Source: Rhizobium sp. (GTDB taxonomy: Bacteria; Pseudomonadota; Alphaproteobacteria; Rhizobiales; Rhizobiaceae). From it: 64,000 nt of DNA. Below the pieces are notes generated by a model. That model was not told the origin of the DNA, searched no databases, and saw only the letters and a list, made by a program, of their open reading frames with translations. This document shows, piece after piece, positions 26,240 through 35,417 of the stretch; the stretch's first letter is position 1; every line of letters begins with the position of its first letter. A program made the translations under genes and the position numbers. Location: positions 62,001-126,000 of the forward strand of contig PEKW01000008.1 in NCBI GenBank assembly GCA_002796995.1, given 5' to 3'.

Positions 26240-28114
26240 TTATTCCTGGCGATGCGGCCGGATGCCGGCCGGCACGCGCAGCGCCCGCAGCGCATTGAGG
26301 ATCACGGCGACATCGATCACTTCCTGGAGCAGTGCCCCCTGAACGGGAGGCAGATGGCCGAGGGCCGCCGCAACCATGGCAAGCAACGATAGCGACAGCC
26401 CGACGGCGACGCTCTGAAGCGCGATGCGCCGGGTCCGCTGCGCGACCAGAAGGGCGGCGGGCAATCTGGCCAGATGATCGACCAGCAGCACGACATCCGC
26501 TGATTCGGACGAGGCCGCGGCGCCGCGCGCACCCATGGCCACGCCGACATCGGCCGCGGCCAGCGCCGGCGCGTCATTGACCCCGTCGCCGATCATCATC
26601 ACCGAGGCCTTGAGGCCTTCGGCAATGACGACCTCGACCTTTTCGACCGGGAGCAGGTTGCCGATCGCCTCGTCGACGCCTAGAGACAGGCCGGCGGCGC
26701 GCACCGCATCGTCATGATCTCCCGAGGCAAGCACGAAGCGGGTGACGCCGGCGGCGCGAAAGGCGGCGATGGTCGAATGCGCATCGTCGCGGATCTGGTC
26801 CGAGAGCAGGATGATGCCGGCAACGGCCCCGTCGATGCCGACGGCGACGACCGCAGTGCCCGGCGGCAGGTCCCGCCCCAGCGCATAGGGGTTGCCGGCG
26901 GAACATCTGCCGCGGACGAAATCGCTGCCGCCGACCACCAGCGACCGGCCGTCGATCCTGCCCGCGACGCCCGAGCCGGGCGTCTCGACGATGTCGGTCG
27001 GCGACGACAGGGCCATGCCGCGCTCGCGTGCCGACTGCACCAGCGCCTCCGCACTGACGTGGTTAGACGCCTGGTCGAGCGAGGCGGCGAGCCGCAGCAT
27101 GTCCTCCGGATCGATGCCGTCGACCGTGCGGATCTCGACGACGCCCGCCTTGCCGCTGGTCATGGTGCCGGTCTTGTCGAGCACGGCGGTGCGCACGCGC
27201 GCAAGCCTTTCCAGGGCCCCGCCACTCTTGATCAGGACCCCGAGCGAGGCCGCGCGCGACATGCCGGATATGATCGCCACGGGCACGGCGAGAATGAGCG
27301 GACAGGGCGTCGCCACGACGAGCACGGCGAGCGCCCGCAGCGGATCGCCGCTCATCCACCAGGCGCCGCCGGCAATCAGAACGGTCAGGGCTAGGAACCA
27401 CAGCGCATACCGATCCGCCAGGCGCACCATCGGCGCCTTGCTTTCCTGCGCCTGTTCGACGAGGCGCACGATGCCGGCATAGGTGCTGTCGGCGGCGGTG
27501 CGCACCACGTCGAGGTCGAAGGCGGCGCCGATCGAGGTGCCGCCGCTTGGCACGTCGTTGCCGGCGAAGAAGCGCGCCGGCAGGGCTTCGCCGGTCAAGG
27601 CCGACATGTCAATGTCGGCCCGGCCGGCAGCCAACCGTCCATCGACGGGAACCACCTCGCCGCGACGCACCAGGATGCGCTCGCCGGGCATCAGCGTCTC
27701 GATCGGGACTTCCTCCAGTCCCTCGCGGGCATAGCGCATGGCGGTGCGGGCGGTGCGCCCGAGCAGAGCCGTCATCTCACGCCTGGCGCGGCCCTCGGCG
27801 AAATTCTCCAGCTGCTGGCCGCCCGCATACATCAGCGCGACGATATTGCCAGCCAGCGGCTCGCCGAAGGCGAGAGCCGCCGCCATGGAGAGCCCGGCGA
27901 TGACATCAAGGCCGAAACGACCCTGCAGGAGCGAGTGGACGATCTCGGCCGCCAGCGCCAGAAGCACGAGGCCCGTTCCGGTGGACCAGAGGGCGGAAGC
28001 CCAGTCCGGCTGCGCGGTGAAATAGGCGATGCCGCCGCCGGCCAGGGTCGCGAGGGCGACAAGCGCCAGCACAGGCTGGCCATAGCGCCGCAGACTCCCG
28101 ACGACACCCTGCAT
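26240..28114 (-). CDS. P1B-type heavy-metal translocating ATPase with TPCP motif
   Basis: 624 aa. All catalytic motifs are present: TGEALP (174-179), the phosphorylated Asp in DKTGT (313-317), GDGVNDAPAL and QEVIDVAVILNALR at the end. The transmembrane metal site reads TPCP (269-272) rather than the CPC of Cu/Zn/Cd pumps or SPC of Co pumps. There is no N-terminal heavy-metal-associated domain and no C-terminal hemerythrin domain, although TPC-type P1B-5 pumps (Ni/Fe) often have the latter. Predicted inner-membrane metal efflux pump; metal uncertain. ATG 28112-28114 gives a hydrophobic N-terminus; divergent from dxr. Confidence 0.85.
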   Translation of the reverse strand: MQGVVGSLRRYGQPVLALVALATLAGGGIAYFTAQPDWASALWSTGTGLVLLALAAEIVHSLLQGRFGLDVIAGLSMAAALAFGEPLAGNIVALMYAGGQQLENFAEGRARREMTALLGRTARTAMRYAREGLEEVPIETLMPGERILVRRGEVVPVDGRLAAGRADIDMSALTGEALPARFFAGNDVPSGGTSIGAAFDLDVVRTAADSTYAGIVRLVEQAQESKAPMVRLADRYALWFLALTVLIAGGAWWMSGDPLRALAVLVVATPCPLILAVPVAIISGMSRAASLGVLIKSGGALERLARVRTAVLDKTGTMTSGKAGVVEIRTVDGIDPEDMLRLAASLDQASNHVSAEALVQSARERGMALSSPTDIVETPGSGVAGRIDGRSLVVGGSDFVRGRCSAGNPYALGRDLPPGTAVVAVGIDGAVAGIILLSDQIRDDAHSTIAAFRAAGVTRFVLASGDHDDAVRAAGLSLGVDEAIGNLLPVEKVEVVIAEGLKASVMMIGDGVNDAPALAAADVGVAMGARGAAASSESADVVLLVDHLARLPAALLVAQRTRRIALQSVAVGLSLSLLAMVAAALGHLPPVQGALLQEVIDVAVILNALRALRVPAGIRPHRQE

Positions 28115-28230
28115 GAAACACCTCCGATATGCGCGACGACGGGCGACAGGCCGCAGGATACGAAGCTTGCCGCATTCAGCAATCCCTTGTAGACGCATCT
28201 GCGATTGAAGCAATCTTCCGGACAGCCCGA

Positions 28231-29424
28231 ATGACCCTCGAAACTCAACCGCCGCGCCGCCTGACGATCCTCGGCTCGACCGGGTCGATCGGCGTCAACA
28301 CGCTCGACGTGGTCGACCAGCTCGGCGGGCGCGAAGCTTTCGAGATCGGCGCACTGACCGGCAACGGCAATATCGAGCTTTTGGCCGGGCAGGCCCGCGC
28401 CACGGGTGCGAAGCTCGCCGTCACCGCCGACGAAAGCCAGTACATGACGTTGAAGGACGCGCTGTCCGGCAGCGGCATCGACGTGGCGGCCGGGCGCTCG
28501 GGTCTCGACGAGGCGGCAAGCCTCGACGCCGACTGGGTGATGGCCGCGATCGTCGGTACGGCGGGCCTGGCCCCCACCCTGACCGCGGCCGCCCGCGGGG
28601 CGGACATAGCGCTTGCCAACAAGGAATGCCTGGTCTCGGCCGGCGCGCTCTTCGTCGAGGCGGTGAAGGCCGGCGGCGGACGGCTGATCCCGGTCGACAG
28701 CGAGCACAGCGCGATCTTCCAATGCCTCGACACCAACCAGCGCGCAGCACTCGAGCGCATCATCCTCACCGCGTCCGGCGGCCCCTTCCGCACCTTCACG
28801 CGTGAGCAGATGGCGGGCGTCACCGTCGCCACGGCGAGGACCCATCCTAACTGGTCTATGGGCCTGAAGATCTCCGTCGGCAGCGCCTCGATGTTCAACA
28901 AGGCACTCGAGATGATCGAGGCCAAGCATCTCTTCGACGTATCCCCGGAGCAGATCGAAGTCGTGGTGCATCCGCAATCCATCGTGCACTCCATGGTCGG
29001 CTATAGTGACGGTTCGGTGATCGCCCAGCTCGGCCCGCCCGACATGCGCACCGCCATCGGTTATGCCCTGACCTATCCGAAGCGGCCGAGCCTCAATGTC
29101 GAGCGGCTCGACTTCGCACGTCTGTCCCGCCTCGACTTCGAGGCGCCGGACGAGACACGCTTCCCGGCGCTCCGGCTTGCCCGCACGGCGCTCATGCGCG
29201 GCGGCCTGCAGGCGGCGATCATGAACGCTGCGGAAGAGACGGCCTTCAATGCCTTCGTCGAGGAAAAGATCGGCTTCCTCGGCATGGCCGACATCGTCGA
29301 AGCGACGATGGACAGCCTGATCGATTGCGGCGCGGCAGGCTCGATCGCCGAGGTCTTCGCCGCCGATGCCGAAGCACGCAAGGTCGCCGGCAACATCATC
29401 GCGGCGCACGAAAAAACCGCCTGA
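28231..29424 (+). CDS. dxr: 1-deoxy-D-xylulose 5-phosphate reductoisomerase
   Basis: 397 aa. Second step of the MEP isoprenoid pathway, NADPH- and metal-dependent. NADPH loop GSTGSIGVNTLDVV near the N-terminus; catalytic metal site LIPVDSEHSAIFQCL; flexible lid TASGGPFRTF; downstream KISVGSASMFNKALEMIEAKHLF. The ATG at 28231 fits the family; the frame upstream has no similarity. Its stop lies inside the terminator hairpin of the convergent hemA. Confidence 0.97.
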   Translation: MTLETQPPRRLTILGSTGSIGVNTLDVVDQLGGREAFEIGALTGNGNIELLAGQARATGAKLAVTADESQYMTLKDALSGSGIDVAAGRSGLDEAASLDADWVMAAIVGTAGLAPTLTAAARGADIALANKECLVSAGALFVEAVKAGGGRLIPVDSEHSAIFQCLDTNQRAALERIILTASGGPFRTFTREQMAGVTVATARTHPNWSMGLKISVGSASMFNKALEMIEAKHLFDVSPEQIEVVVHPQSIVHSMVGYSDGSVIAQLGPPDMRTAIGYALTYPKRPSLNVERLDFARLSRLDFEAPDETRFPALRLARTALMRGGLQAAIMNAAEETAFNAFVEEKIGFLGMADIVEATMDSLIDCGAAGSIAEVFAADAEARKVAGNIIAAHEKTA

Positions 29425-29437
29425 CAGGCAGGCGGTT
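29411..29437 (-). terminator. Intrinsic terminator of hemA
   Basis: On the minus strand, AACCGCCTG and CAGGCGGTT form a 9-bp stem with a 5-base loop, directly followed by a run of six T. It overlaps the last codons of dxr on the other strand. In the plus direction there is no T-tract. Confidence 0.8.
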
Positions 29438-29469
29438 GATCCATTCCCAAAACTGAAGCCGGTTTAGCC

Positions 29470-30684
29470 TCAGGCGACGGCGCGAGCCAGCGCGCAGCGC
29501 GACCACAGCTGATGCAGGGCGCCGACCAGGTGCTCCAGGTCGCCATCCGAATGCAGCGGCGTCGGCGTGATGCGCAGGCGCTCGGTCTTCTTCGGCACGG
29601 TCGGGTAGTTGATCGGCTGGACATAGATGCCGAAATTGTCGAGCAGCAGATCGGAGATCCACTTGCACTTGGCCGCATCGCCGACCATCACCGGAACGAT
29701 ATGGCTCGGGTTCGGCATATGCGGAATGCCGCGGGCATCGAGCATGGAGCGCAGGCGACGCACGCGCTCCTGATGGGCGAAGCGTTCCAGCTGGCTGGTC
29801 TTCAGGTGGCGGATAGAGGCGACCGCCCCGGCAGCCAGCGACGGCGGCAGCGCCGTGGTGAAAATGAAGCCCGAAGCGAACGAACGGATGAAGTCGCAGA
29901 GAGCGGTGGAGCCCGTGATATAGCCGCCCATCACGCCGAAGGCCTTGCCGAGCGTGCCTTCGATGACCGTCAGGCGGTCCATCAGGCCTTCGCGTTCGGC
30001 GATGCCGCCGCCATGGGCGCCGTACATGCCGACGGCATGCACTTCGTCGAGATAGGTCATCGCGCCGTACTTGTCGGCGAGATCGCAGATCTCCTTGATC
30101 GGCGCGATGTCGCCGTCCATCGAATAGACGGATTCGAAGGCGATCAGCTTCGGGGCCTTCGGATCGGCGGCCGCCAGCTTGGCTTCGAGGTCCTTGACGT
30201 CATTGTGCTTCCAGATGACCCGCTCGCATTTCGCATAACGAATGCCTTCGATCATCGAAGCGTGGTTCAGAGCGTCCGAGAAGATAATGAGGCCGGGGAT
30301 CTTCTGGCCGAGCGTGCCGAGTGCCGCCCAGTTGGAGATATAGCCCGAGGTGAAGATCAGCGCCGATTCCTTGCCGTGCAGATCGGCCAGTTCGCGCTCG
30401 AGAAGGACGTGGTAGTGGTTGGTGCCAGAAATGTTCCGGGTGCCGCCGGCACCCGCTCCACAGTGGTCGATGGCGTTCTTCATCGCCTCGATCACCACGG
30501 CATTCTGCCCCATGCCGAGATAGTCGTTGGAACACCAGACGGTGACTTCCTGCTGGCCGTTTTCGGTGTAGCGCGTGGCGCGGGGGAAATTGCCTCTCTG
30601 CCGTTCAAGATCGGCGAAAACCCGGTAACGCCCTTCTTCGTGAAGGCCTTCCAGTTCGCCCTTGAAAAACGCCTCGAAATCCAT
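29470..30684 (-). CDS. hemA: 5-aminolevulinate synthase
   Basis: 404 aa. PLP-dependent condensation of glycine and succinyl-CoA, the first step of tetrapyrrole synthesis by the C4 route, a hallmark of Alphaproteobacteria. Begins [23 protein letters not shown]; glycine-rich [17 protein letters not shown] near residues 76-92; PLP-binding lysine K247 in EGTLGKAFG; ends with the conserved [10 protein letters not shown] segment. Stands alone between two terminators. An FNR/FixK box about 150 bases upstream suggests induction at low oxygen. Confidence 0.97.
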   Translation of the reverse strand: MDFEAFFKGELEGLHEEGRYRVFADLERQRGNFPRATRYTENGQQEVTVWCSNDYLGMGQNAVVIEAMKNAIDHCGAGAGGTRNISGTNHYHVLLERELADLHGKESALIFTSGYISNWAALGTLGQKIPGLIIFSDALNHASMIEGIRYAKCERVIWKHNDVKDLEAKLAAADPKAPKLIAFESVYSMDGDIAPIKEICDLADKYGAMTYLDEVHAVGMYGAHGGGIAEREGLMDRLTVIEGTLGKAFGVMGGYITGSTALCDFIRSFASGFIFTTALPPSLAAGAVASIRHLKTSQLERFAHQERVRRLRSMLDARGIPHMPNPSHIVPVMVGDAAKCKWISDLLLDNFGIYVQPINYPTVPKKTERLRITPTPLHSDGDLEHLVGALHQLWSRCALARAVA

Positions 30685-30831
30685 TTCCCAACTCCAGTCT
30701 GTTCAGCCCTTTTTGAGATCCAACACGCGTTCGGTCAACCCCGGCACTGTAAATTCATTCTAAACTGCGACAAATGGCGCAATCTTGGAATCCTTCCAGC
30801 CATTTGCTAGCCGATCGGCCGCTCGCCAAAC

Positions 30832-30845
30832 TTGATCTGCGTCAA
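30832..30845 (-). promoter_or_regulatory. FNR/FixK-type box upstream of hemA
   Basis: On the minus strand TTGACGCAGATCAA, i.e. TTGA-N6-TCAA, matching the FNR/FixK consensus. A TAGCAA hexamer on the same strand (30809-30804) sits where the -10 of a class II activated promoter would be if the box is centred at -41.5. That would give a leader of roughly 110 bases to the hemA ATG. Confidence 0.65.
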
Positions 30846-30853
30846 GCTGCAGA

Positions 30854-30881
30854 AAAAAGGACGGCCGAAGCCGTCCTTTTT
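30854..30881. terminator. Bidirectional intrinsic terminator after coxM
   Basis: AAAAAGGACGGC (30854-30865) and GCCGTCCTTTTT (30870-30881) are perfect 12-base complements around a CGAA tetraloop. It closes the coxSLM operon and insulates it from hemA. Confidence 0.85.
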
Positions 30882-30905
30882 CCGTGTGGCGATTCTCCGT
30901 TGTCC

Positions 30906-31706
30906 TCAGGACGCGGAGACGGCCCGCTTCGCCATCACTTTCACCAGATTGGCGCGGTACTCCGCACTGCTGTGCAGGTCTGCCATCAGATCGGTCGAGT
31001 CCACGGCAACGCCCGAAAGCGCGTCCGCAGACCAATTGCCGGCAAGCGCGGCCTCAAGCCCGGCGTGGCGGAAGACGCCGCTGGAGCCGGCTCCGGTCAC
31101 GGCGACACGAACGCCCGCCGGTCCCTTCGAGACGAAGACCCCGGTCATGGCGAAACGCGAGGCCGGATTGGCGAACTTGGCATAGCCCGCCCTCTCCGGC
31201 GCCGTGAACCTGACGGCCGTTATGATCTCGTTCTCCTCCAGAGCGGTCTCGAACAGGCCGACGAAGAAATCGTCGGCGGTGATCTGCCGGCGATCGGTGA
31301 CGACAGTCGCACCGAGCCCGAGCACGGCCGCCGGATAGTCGGCGGCCGGATCGTTGTTGGCGATCGACCCGCCGATCGTGCCGAGATGGCGGACATGCGG
31401 ATCGCCGATCAGCGAGGCGAGATGGCAGACCGCCGGACAGACCGAGCGTATCAGGCCAGATCCGGCAACCTCGGCATGGGTCACGCCCGCGCCGATCGTC
31501 ACCATCCGGCCGTCGACGGCAATCCCCTTGAGTGCGGGAATATGCCTGAGGTCGACGAGATCCGACGGTTGCGCCAGACGCTGCTTGAGGGTGGCGACCA
31601 AGGTCTGGCCGCCCGCCACATATTTGCCGTCGGAAGCGCCCGAAAGCAGGCTTCCGGCTTCCTCGACGGAGGAGGCGCGATGATAGCTGGTCGAATAGAG
31701 AAACAT
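30906..31706 (-). CDS. coxM: Molybdenum hydroxylase FAD-binding subunit (CoxM-like)
   Basis: 266 aa. Medium subunit of a xanthine-oxidase-family enzyme, passing electrons from the Fe-S subunit to FAD. FAD-binding motifs are present: KYVAGGQTLVATLKQRL near residues 28-44 and HLGTIGGSIANNDPAADYPA near 105-125. Ends with a CO_deh_flav_C domain. ATG 31704-31706 follows AGGGAGGACG. Fourteen bases after coxL; last gene of the coxS-coxL-coxM operon. Confidence 0.88.
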   Translation of the reverse strand: MFLYSTSYHRASSVEEAGSLLSGASDGKYVAGGQTLVATLKQRLAQPSDLVDLRHIPALKGIAVDGRMVTIGAGVTHAEVAGSGLIRSVCPAVCHLASLIGDPHVRHLGTIGGSIANNDPAADYPAAVLGLGATVVTDRRQITADDFFVGLFETALEENEIITAVRFTAPERAGYAKFANPASRFAMTGVFVSKGPAGVRVAVTGAGSSGVFRHAGLEAALAGNWSADALSGVAVDSTDLMADLHSSAEYRANLVKVMAKRAVSAS

Positions 31707-31720
31707 GCTTCGTCCTCCCT

Positions 31721-34069
31721 TTACTCTGCAGCCTGCAGCGCCGACCAGACGGCCAGCGGCGTTGCGGGCATGTTGAGGTTGTTGGTGCCGATGGCATCGG
31801 TAATCGCGTTGATCAGCGCCGGCGGAGAGCCGATGGCGCCGGCCTCGCCGCAACCCTTGATGCCGAGCGGATTGCCCGGGCACGGCGTGTTCTGATGCGA
31901 CAGGCTGAACGACGGCAGGTCGTCGGCGCGCGGCATGGCATAGTCCATGTAGCTCGCCGTCAGCAGCTGGCCGGTGGTCGTGTCGTAGCGCACGCCTTCC
32001 AGCAGGGCCTGGCCCACGCCTTGCGCGATGCCGCCATGCACCTGACCCTCGACGATCATCGGATTGATGATGTTGCCGAAGTCGTCGGCGGCGACGAACT
32101 GGACGATCGTCGTCTTGCCGGTTTCCGGATCGACCTCGACCTCGGCGATATAGCACCCGGCCGGAAAGGTGAAGTTGGACGGATCGTAGAAGGCGCCCTC
32201 CTTCAGGCCCGGCTCCATGCCGCCCGGCAGGTTGTGGGCGGTATAGGCAGCAAGCGCCACCTGGAACCACGGCAGCGACTTGTCGGTACCGGCCACCTTG
32301 AGCTCGCCGTTCTCGATGACGATGTCGCTCTCGTCCGCTTCCATCAGATGCGCGGCGATCTTCTTCGCCTTGGCCTCGACCTTGTCGAGCGCCTTGACGA
32401 TCGCCGACATGCCGACGGCGCCCGAGCGGGAACCGTAGGTGCCCATGCCCATCTGCACCTTGTCGGTGTCGCCGTGGACGATGGAGACATTGTCGATCGG
32501 CACGCCGAGCCTGTCGCAGACCAGCTGGGCGAAGGTCGTCTCATGGCCCTGGCCGTGGCTGTGTGAACCGGTCAGTACTTCGACCGTTCCGACCGCATTG
32601 ACCCGAACCTCGGCCGATTCCCAAAGGCCGACCCCGGCGCCGAGCGATCCGACCGCCGCTGACGGCGCGATGCCGCAGGCTTCGATGTAGCAGCTCATGC
32701 CGATGCCGCGCTTCATGCCGCGGCGCTCCGATTCAGCCCGGCGGGCGGGGAAGCCGTTCCAGTCGGCAGCTCCCATCGCCGCCTCCAGCGAGGCTTCGTA
32801 ATTGCCGGCGTCGTAGTTCATGATGACCGGCGTCTGGTAGGGGAAGGTGCGGATGAAGTTCTGCCGGCGCAGTTCCGCCGGAGAGACCCCGAGTTCGCGC
32901 GCCGCCGTTTCCATGGTGCGTTCGAGCAGGTAGGTCGCTTCCGGACGACCGGCTCCGCGATAGGCATCGACCGGCACCGTGTTGGTGTAGACGGTGCGGA
33001 CATTGCAGTGGATCGCCGGGATCGCATACTGCCCGGAGAGCAGCGTCGCATAGAGATAGGTCGGCACCGACGAGGAGAAGAGCGACATGTAGGCGCCGAG
33101 ATTGGCGATCGTGTCGACCTTGAGCCCGATGACATTGTTGTCCTTGTCGAAGGCCATCTTCACCTTGGAGACATGGTCACGGCCATGGGCGTCGGTGAGG
33201 AAGGCCTCGGTCCGGTCGGAGGTCCACTTGACCGGAACGCCGGTCTTCTTGGAGGCCCAGAGACAGACGATCTCTTCCGGATAGATATAGATCTTCGAGC
33301 CGAAGCCGCCGCCGACGTCAGGCGCGATGACGCGCAGCTTGTTTTCCGGGGCGACATTGTAGAAAGCGCTCATGACCAGGCGCGCGACATGCGGGTTCTG
33401 CGAGGTCGTGTAGCAGGTGTAGTGGTCCTCCGCCGTGTCGTAGTTGCCGAGCGTGGCGCGCGGCTCCATCGGATTGGGCGAGAGGCGGTTGTTGTGGATC
33501 TCGATCTCGGTCACGTGCGCGGCCGAGGCGATCGCCCGGTCGGCCGCGGCGCTGTCGCCGATTTCCCAGTCGAAGATCAGGTTGCCCGGCGCTTCGGGAT
33601 GCAACTGCGGCGCCCCCGGTTCGAGCGCCGTCACGGCCTCGGTGACGACCGGCAGTTCCTCGTAGTCGACGACCACGGCTTCGGCCGCGTCGCACGCCTC
33701 GCCATAGGTGTCGGCCACGACGATGGCCACGGCGTCGCCGACATAGCGCACCGTCTCGTGCGCGAGCGGGCGCCAGGCACCCATCTTCATCGGCGTGCCG
33801 TCCTTCGAATGGATCATCCAGCCGCAGATCAGGTTGCCGATGCCGTCGGCCAGCAACTGCTTGCCGTCCAGAACGTCGATCACGCCCGGCATGGCCTTGG
33901 CGGCCGTCGCATCCACGCCCTTGATCTTCGCATGGGCATAGGGCGAACGCACGAAATAGGCGAATTTCATACCCGGAACGACCATGTCGTCCGTATACCG
34001 GCCCTTGCCGGTGAGGAAGCGCTTGTCTTCCTTGCGCGTCACACGCGCCCCGATTCCTTCAACACCCAT
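31721..34069 (-). CDS. coxL: Molybdenum hydroxylase large subunit, form II CO-dehydrogenase-like (CoxL-like)
   Basis: 782 aa. Binds the Mo-pterin cofactor. N-terminal a/b hammerhead domain (about 15-140) and long Mo-binding domain; the general-base Glu is E742 in GCGEAG. The active-site loop reads AYRGAGR (369-375), the form II signature; true form I CO dehydrogenases have AYxCSFR with the Cu-S cysteine. Form II enzymes have uncertain substrates and often are not CO oxidisers. The S-L-M gene order is also that of form II operons. No maturation genes (coxD/E/F/G) are in the window. Confidence 0.88.
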   Translation of the reverse strand: MGVEGIGARVTRKEDKRFLTGKGRYTDDMVVPGMKFAYFVRSPYAHAKIKGVDATAAKAMPGVIDVLDGKQLLADGIGNLICGWMIHSKDGTPMKMGAWRPLAHETVRYVGDAVAIVVADTYGEACDAAEAVVVDYEELPVVTEAVTALEPGAPQLHPEAPGNLIFDWEIGDSAAADRAIASAAHVTEIEIHNNRLSPNPMEPRATLGNYDTAEDHYTCYTTSQNPHVARLVMSAFYNVAPENKLRVIAPDVGGGFGSKIYIYPEEIVCLWASKKTGVPVKWTSDRTEAFLTDAHGRDHVSKVKMAFDKDNNVIGLKVDTIANLGAYMSLFSSSVPTYLYATLLSGQYAIPAIHCNVRTVYTNTVPVDAYRGAGRPEATYLLERTMETAARELGVSPAELRRQNFIRTFPYQTPVIMNYDAGNYEASLEAAMGAADWNGFPARRAESERRGMKRGIGMSCYIEACGIAPSAAVGSLGAGVGLWESAEVRVNAVGTVEVLTGSHSHGQGHETTFAQLVCDRLGVPIDNVSIVHGDTDKVQMGMGTYGSRSGAVGMSAIVKALDKVEAKAKKIAAHLMEADESDIVIENGELKVAGTDKSLPWFQVALAAYTAHNLPGGMEPGLKEGAFYDPSNFTFPAGCYIAEVEVDPETGKTTIVQFVAADDFGNIINPMIVEGQVHGGIAQGVGQALLEGVRYDTTTGQLLTASYMDYAMPRADDLPSFSLSHQNTPCPGNPLGIKGCGEAGAIGSPPALINAITDAIGTNNLNMPATPLAVWSALQAAE

Positions 34070-34107
34070 AGTCTTCTCCTCCAGAGAACAGGGATAGGGA
34101 TATTAGA

Positions 34108-34187
34108 CAGTGGCCAATAGGCAGTAGGCAGTAGAACCGTTGACCGATGGTGGCACGCGGATGCGGCCTACTGCCTGTCGGCTACTG
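34108..34187. repeat. Intergenic inverted repeat with CAGTAGGC-type units
   Basis: A 21-base arm at 34108-34128 (CAGTGGCCAATAGGCAGTAGG) would break the length rule if continued; its inverted partner is at 34167-34187, with 18 of 21 positions complementary. Short tandem GGCAGTA units follow inside the left arm. It fills the 138-base gap between coxS and coxL and would form a large hairpin in the operon mRNA. Resembles rhizobial intergenic palindromic elements. Confidence 0.7.
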
Positions 34188-34207
34188 CCCGGTGCCTCGT
34201 CACCGCC

Positions 34208-34696
<489 letters not shown>

Positions 34697-34705
34697 GTGG
34701 TTCCT

Positions 34706-34730
34706 CCTCGTGTCTCTCCCGGACACGAGG
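34706..34730 (-). promoter_or_regulatory. Hairpin abutting the coxS ribosome-binding site
   Basis: On the minus strand CCTCGTGTC and GACACGAGG form a 9-bp stem with a 7-base loop. The Shine-Dalgarno AGGAGG overlaps the end of the 3' arm, ten bases before the ATG. This could limit coxS translation or just stabilise the leader. Confidence 0.45.
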
Positions 34731-35000
34731 GCTATCATTTGTCTTTTTCTCCGGCCGATCAACAGGAAGAGTGCGTCCAAATCGAATTTTTATATTTCGC
34801 GCCGCAGCATAAATTCTGCCGTTACTGTGAGGCGCGGCGAGACGAATAATGGAGCGTCATATTCGACTTTCTATTTCGTGGACTTTCGCGAATTGCGGGC
34901 TATTCTGGAGCCGCGACCGCCGAGAGAGGATGCCTCAGGGCATCAGGGCGGAGAAGACATGTACCGGCCCGGCCGGACGCGTAAACAGTGGAGAAAAATC
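34731..35000. other. Divergent control region, coxS / glycine-zipper gene
   Basis: With the hairpin this makes a gene-free stretch of about 304 bases. The centre is AT-rich (around 34778-34880) and must hold promoters in both directions. I see no convincing -35/-10 pair, no FNR box and no sigma54 or EcfG promoter here. Confidence 0.4.
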
Positions 35001-35264
35001 ATGAAGAAAGCTCTTGTGCTCGTTCTGATCGGCTTGTCGGTCGCAGGCTGCACCCAGACCGAAAAAGGCGCCGCGATCGGCGCGGCCTCGGGCGCGATCA
35101 TCGGCGGCGCGATCACCGGCGACGTTCGCGGTGCGGCCGTCGGCGCAGCAATCGGTGGCGTATCCGGCGCCGTGATCGGCAACGTGGCCGACCAGCCCGG
35201 CCAGTGCTACTACCGCGACCGCTACGGCCGTCGTTATGTCGACGATTGCCCGCGCGGCTACTAA
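35001..35264 (+). CDS. Small glycine-zipper lipoprotein
   Basis: 87 aa. Lipoprotein signal peptide with lipobox SVAGC (Cys near 17), then a glycine-zipper 2TM stretch with GxxxG repeats (AAIGAASGAIIGGAITGDVRGAAVGAAIGGVSGAVIG) and a Tyr/Arg/Asp tail with two cysteines (QCYYRDRYGRRYVDDCP). Similar small envelope lipoproteins are abundant in Rhizobiales; function unknown. ATG 35001 follows GTGGAG. Ends at a strong hairpin. Confidence 0.85.
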   Translation: MKKALVLVLIGLSVAGCTQTEKGAAIGAASGAIIGGAITGDVRGAAVGAAIGGVSGAVIGNVADQPGQCYYRDRYGRRYVDDCPRGY

Positions 35265-35276
35265 TTCACGCCAAGG

Positions 35277-35306
35277 TGGAAGTCCCGGCACTCGCCGGGA
35301 CTTCCA
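35277..35306 (+). terminator. Terminator-like hairpin after the glycine-zipper gene
   Basis: TGGAAGTCCCGGC (35277-35289) pairs perfectly with GCCGGGACTTCCA (35294-35306), 13 bp with a 4-base loop. A T-run appears only about 12 bases later, so it may act as a 3' end stabiliser as well as a terminator. Confidence 0.6.
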
Positions 35307-35417
35307 TTCGCTGACGATTTTTCAAAAAAGATACCCCTTTCGGCAAAATTGCGATTAAGCTTGGGATGCTGGCGGAGACGCGGCAGACCGATCAGACCGC
35401 AACGAGCAGATGTGTGC

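Noticed and set aside
22881-28114. Genomic island inserted at tRNA-Arg
   Set aside because: The genes between the tRNA and dxr look accessory, but there is no integrase, no mobile gene and no repeat of the tRNA 3' end that I could find.
27832-29409. 525-codon minus-strand frame opposite dxr
   Set aside because: dxr is certain on the plus strand and the antisense product shows no family features.
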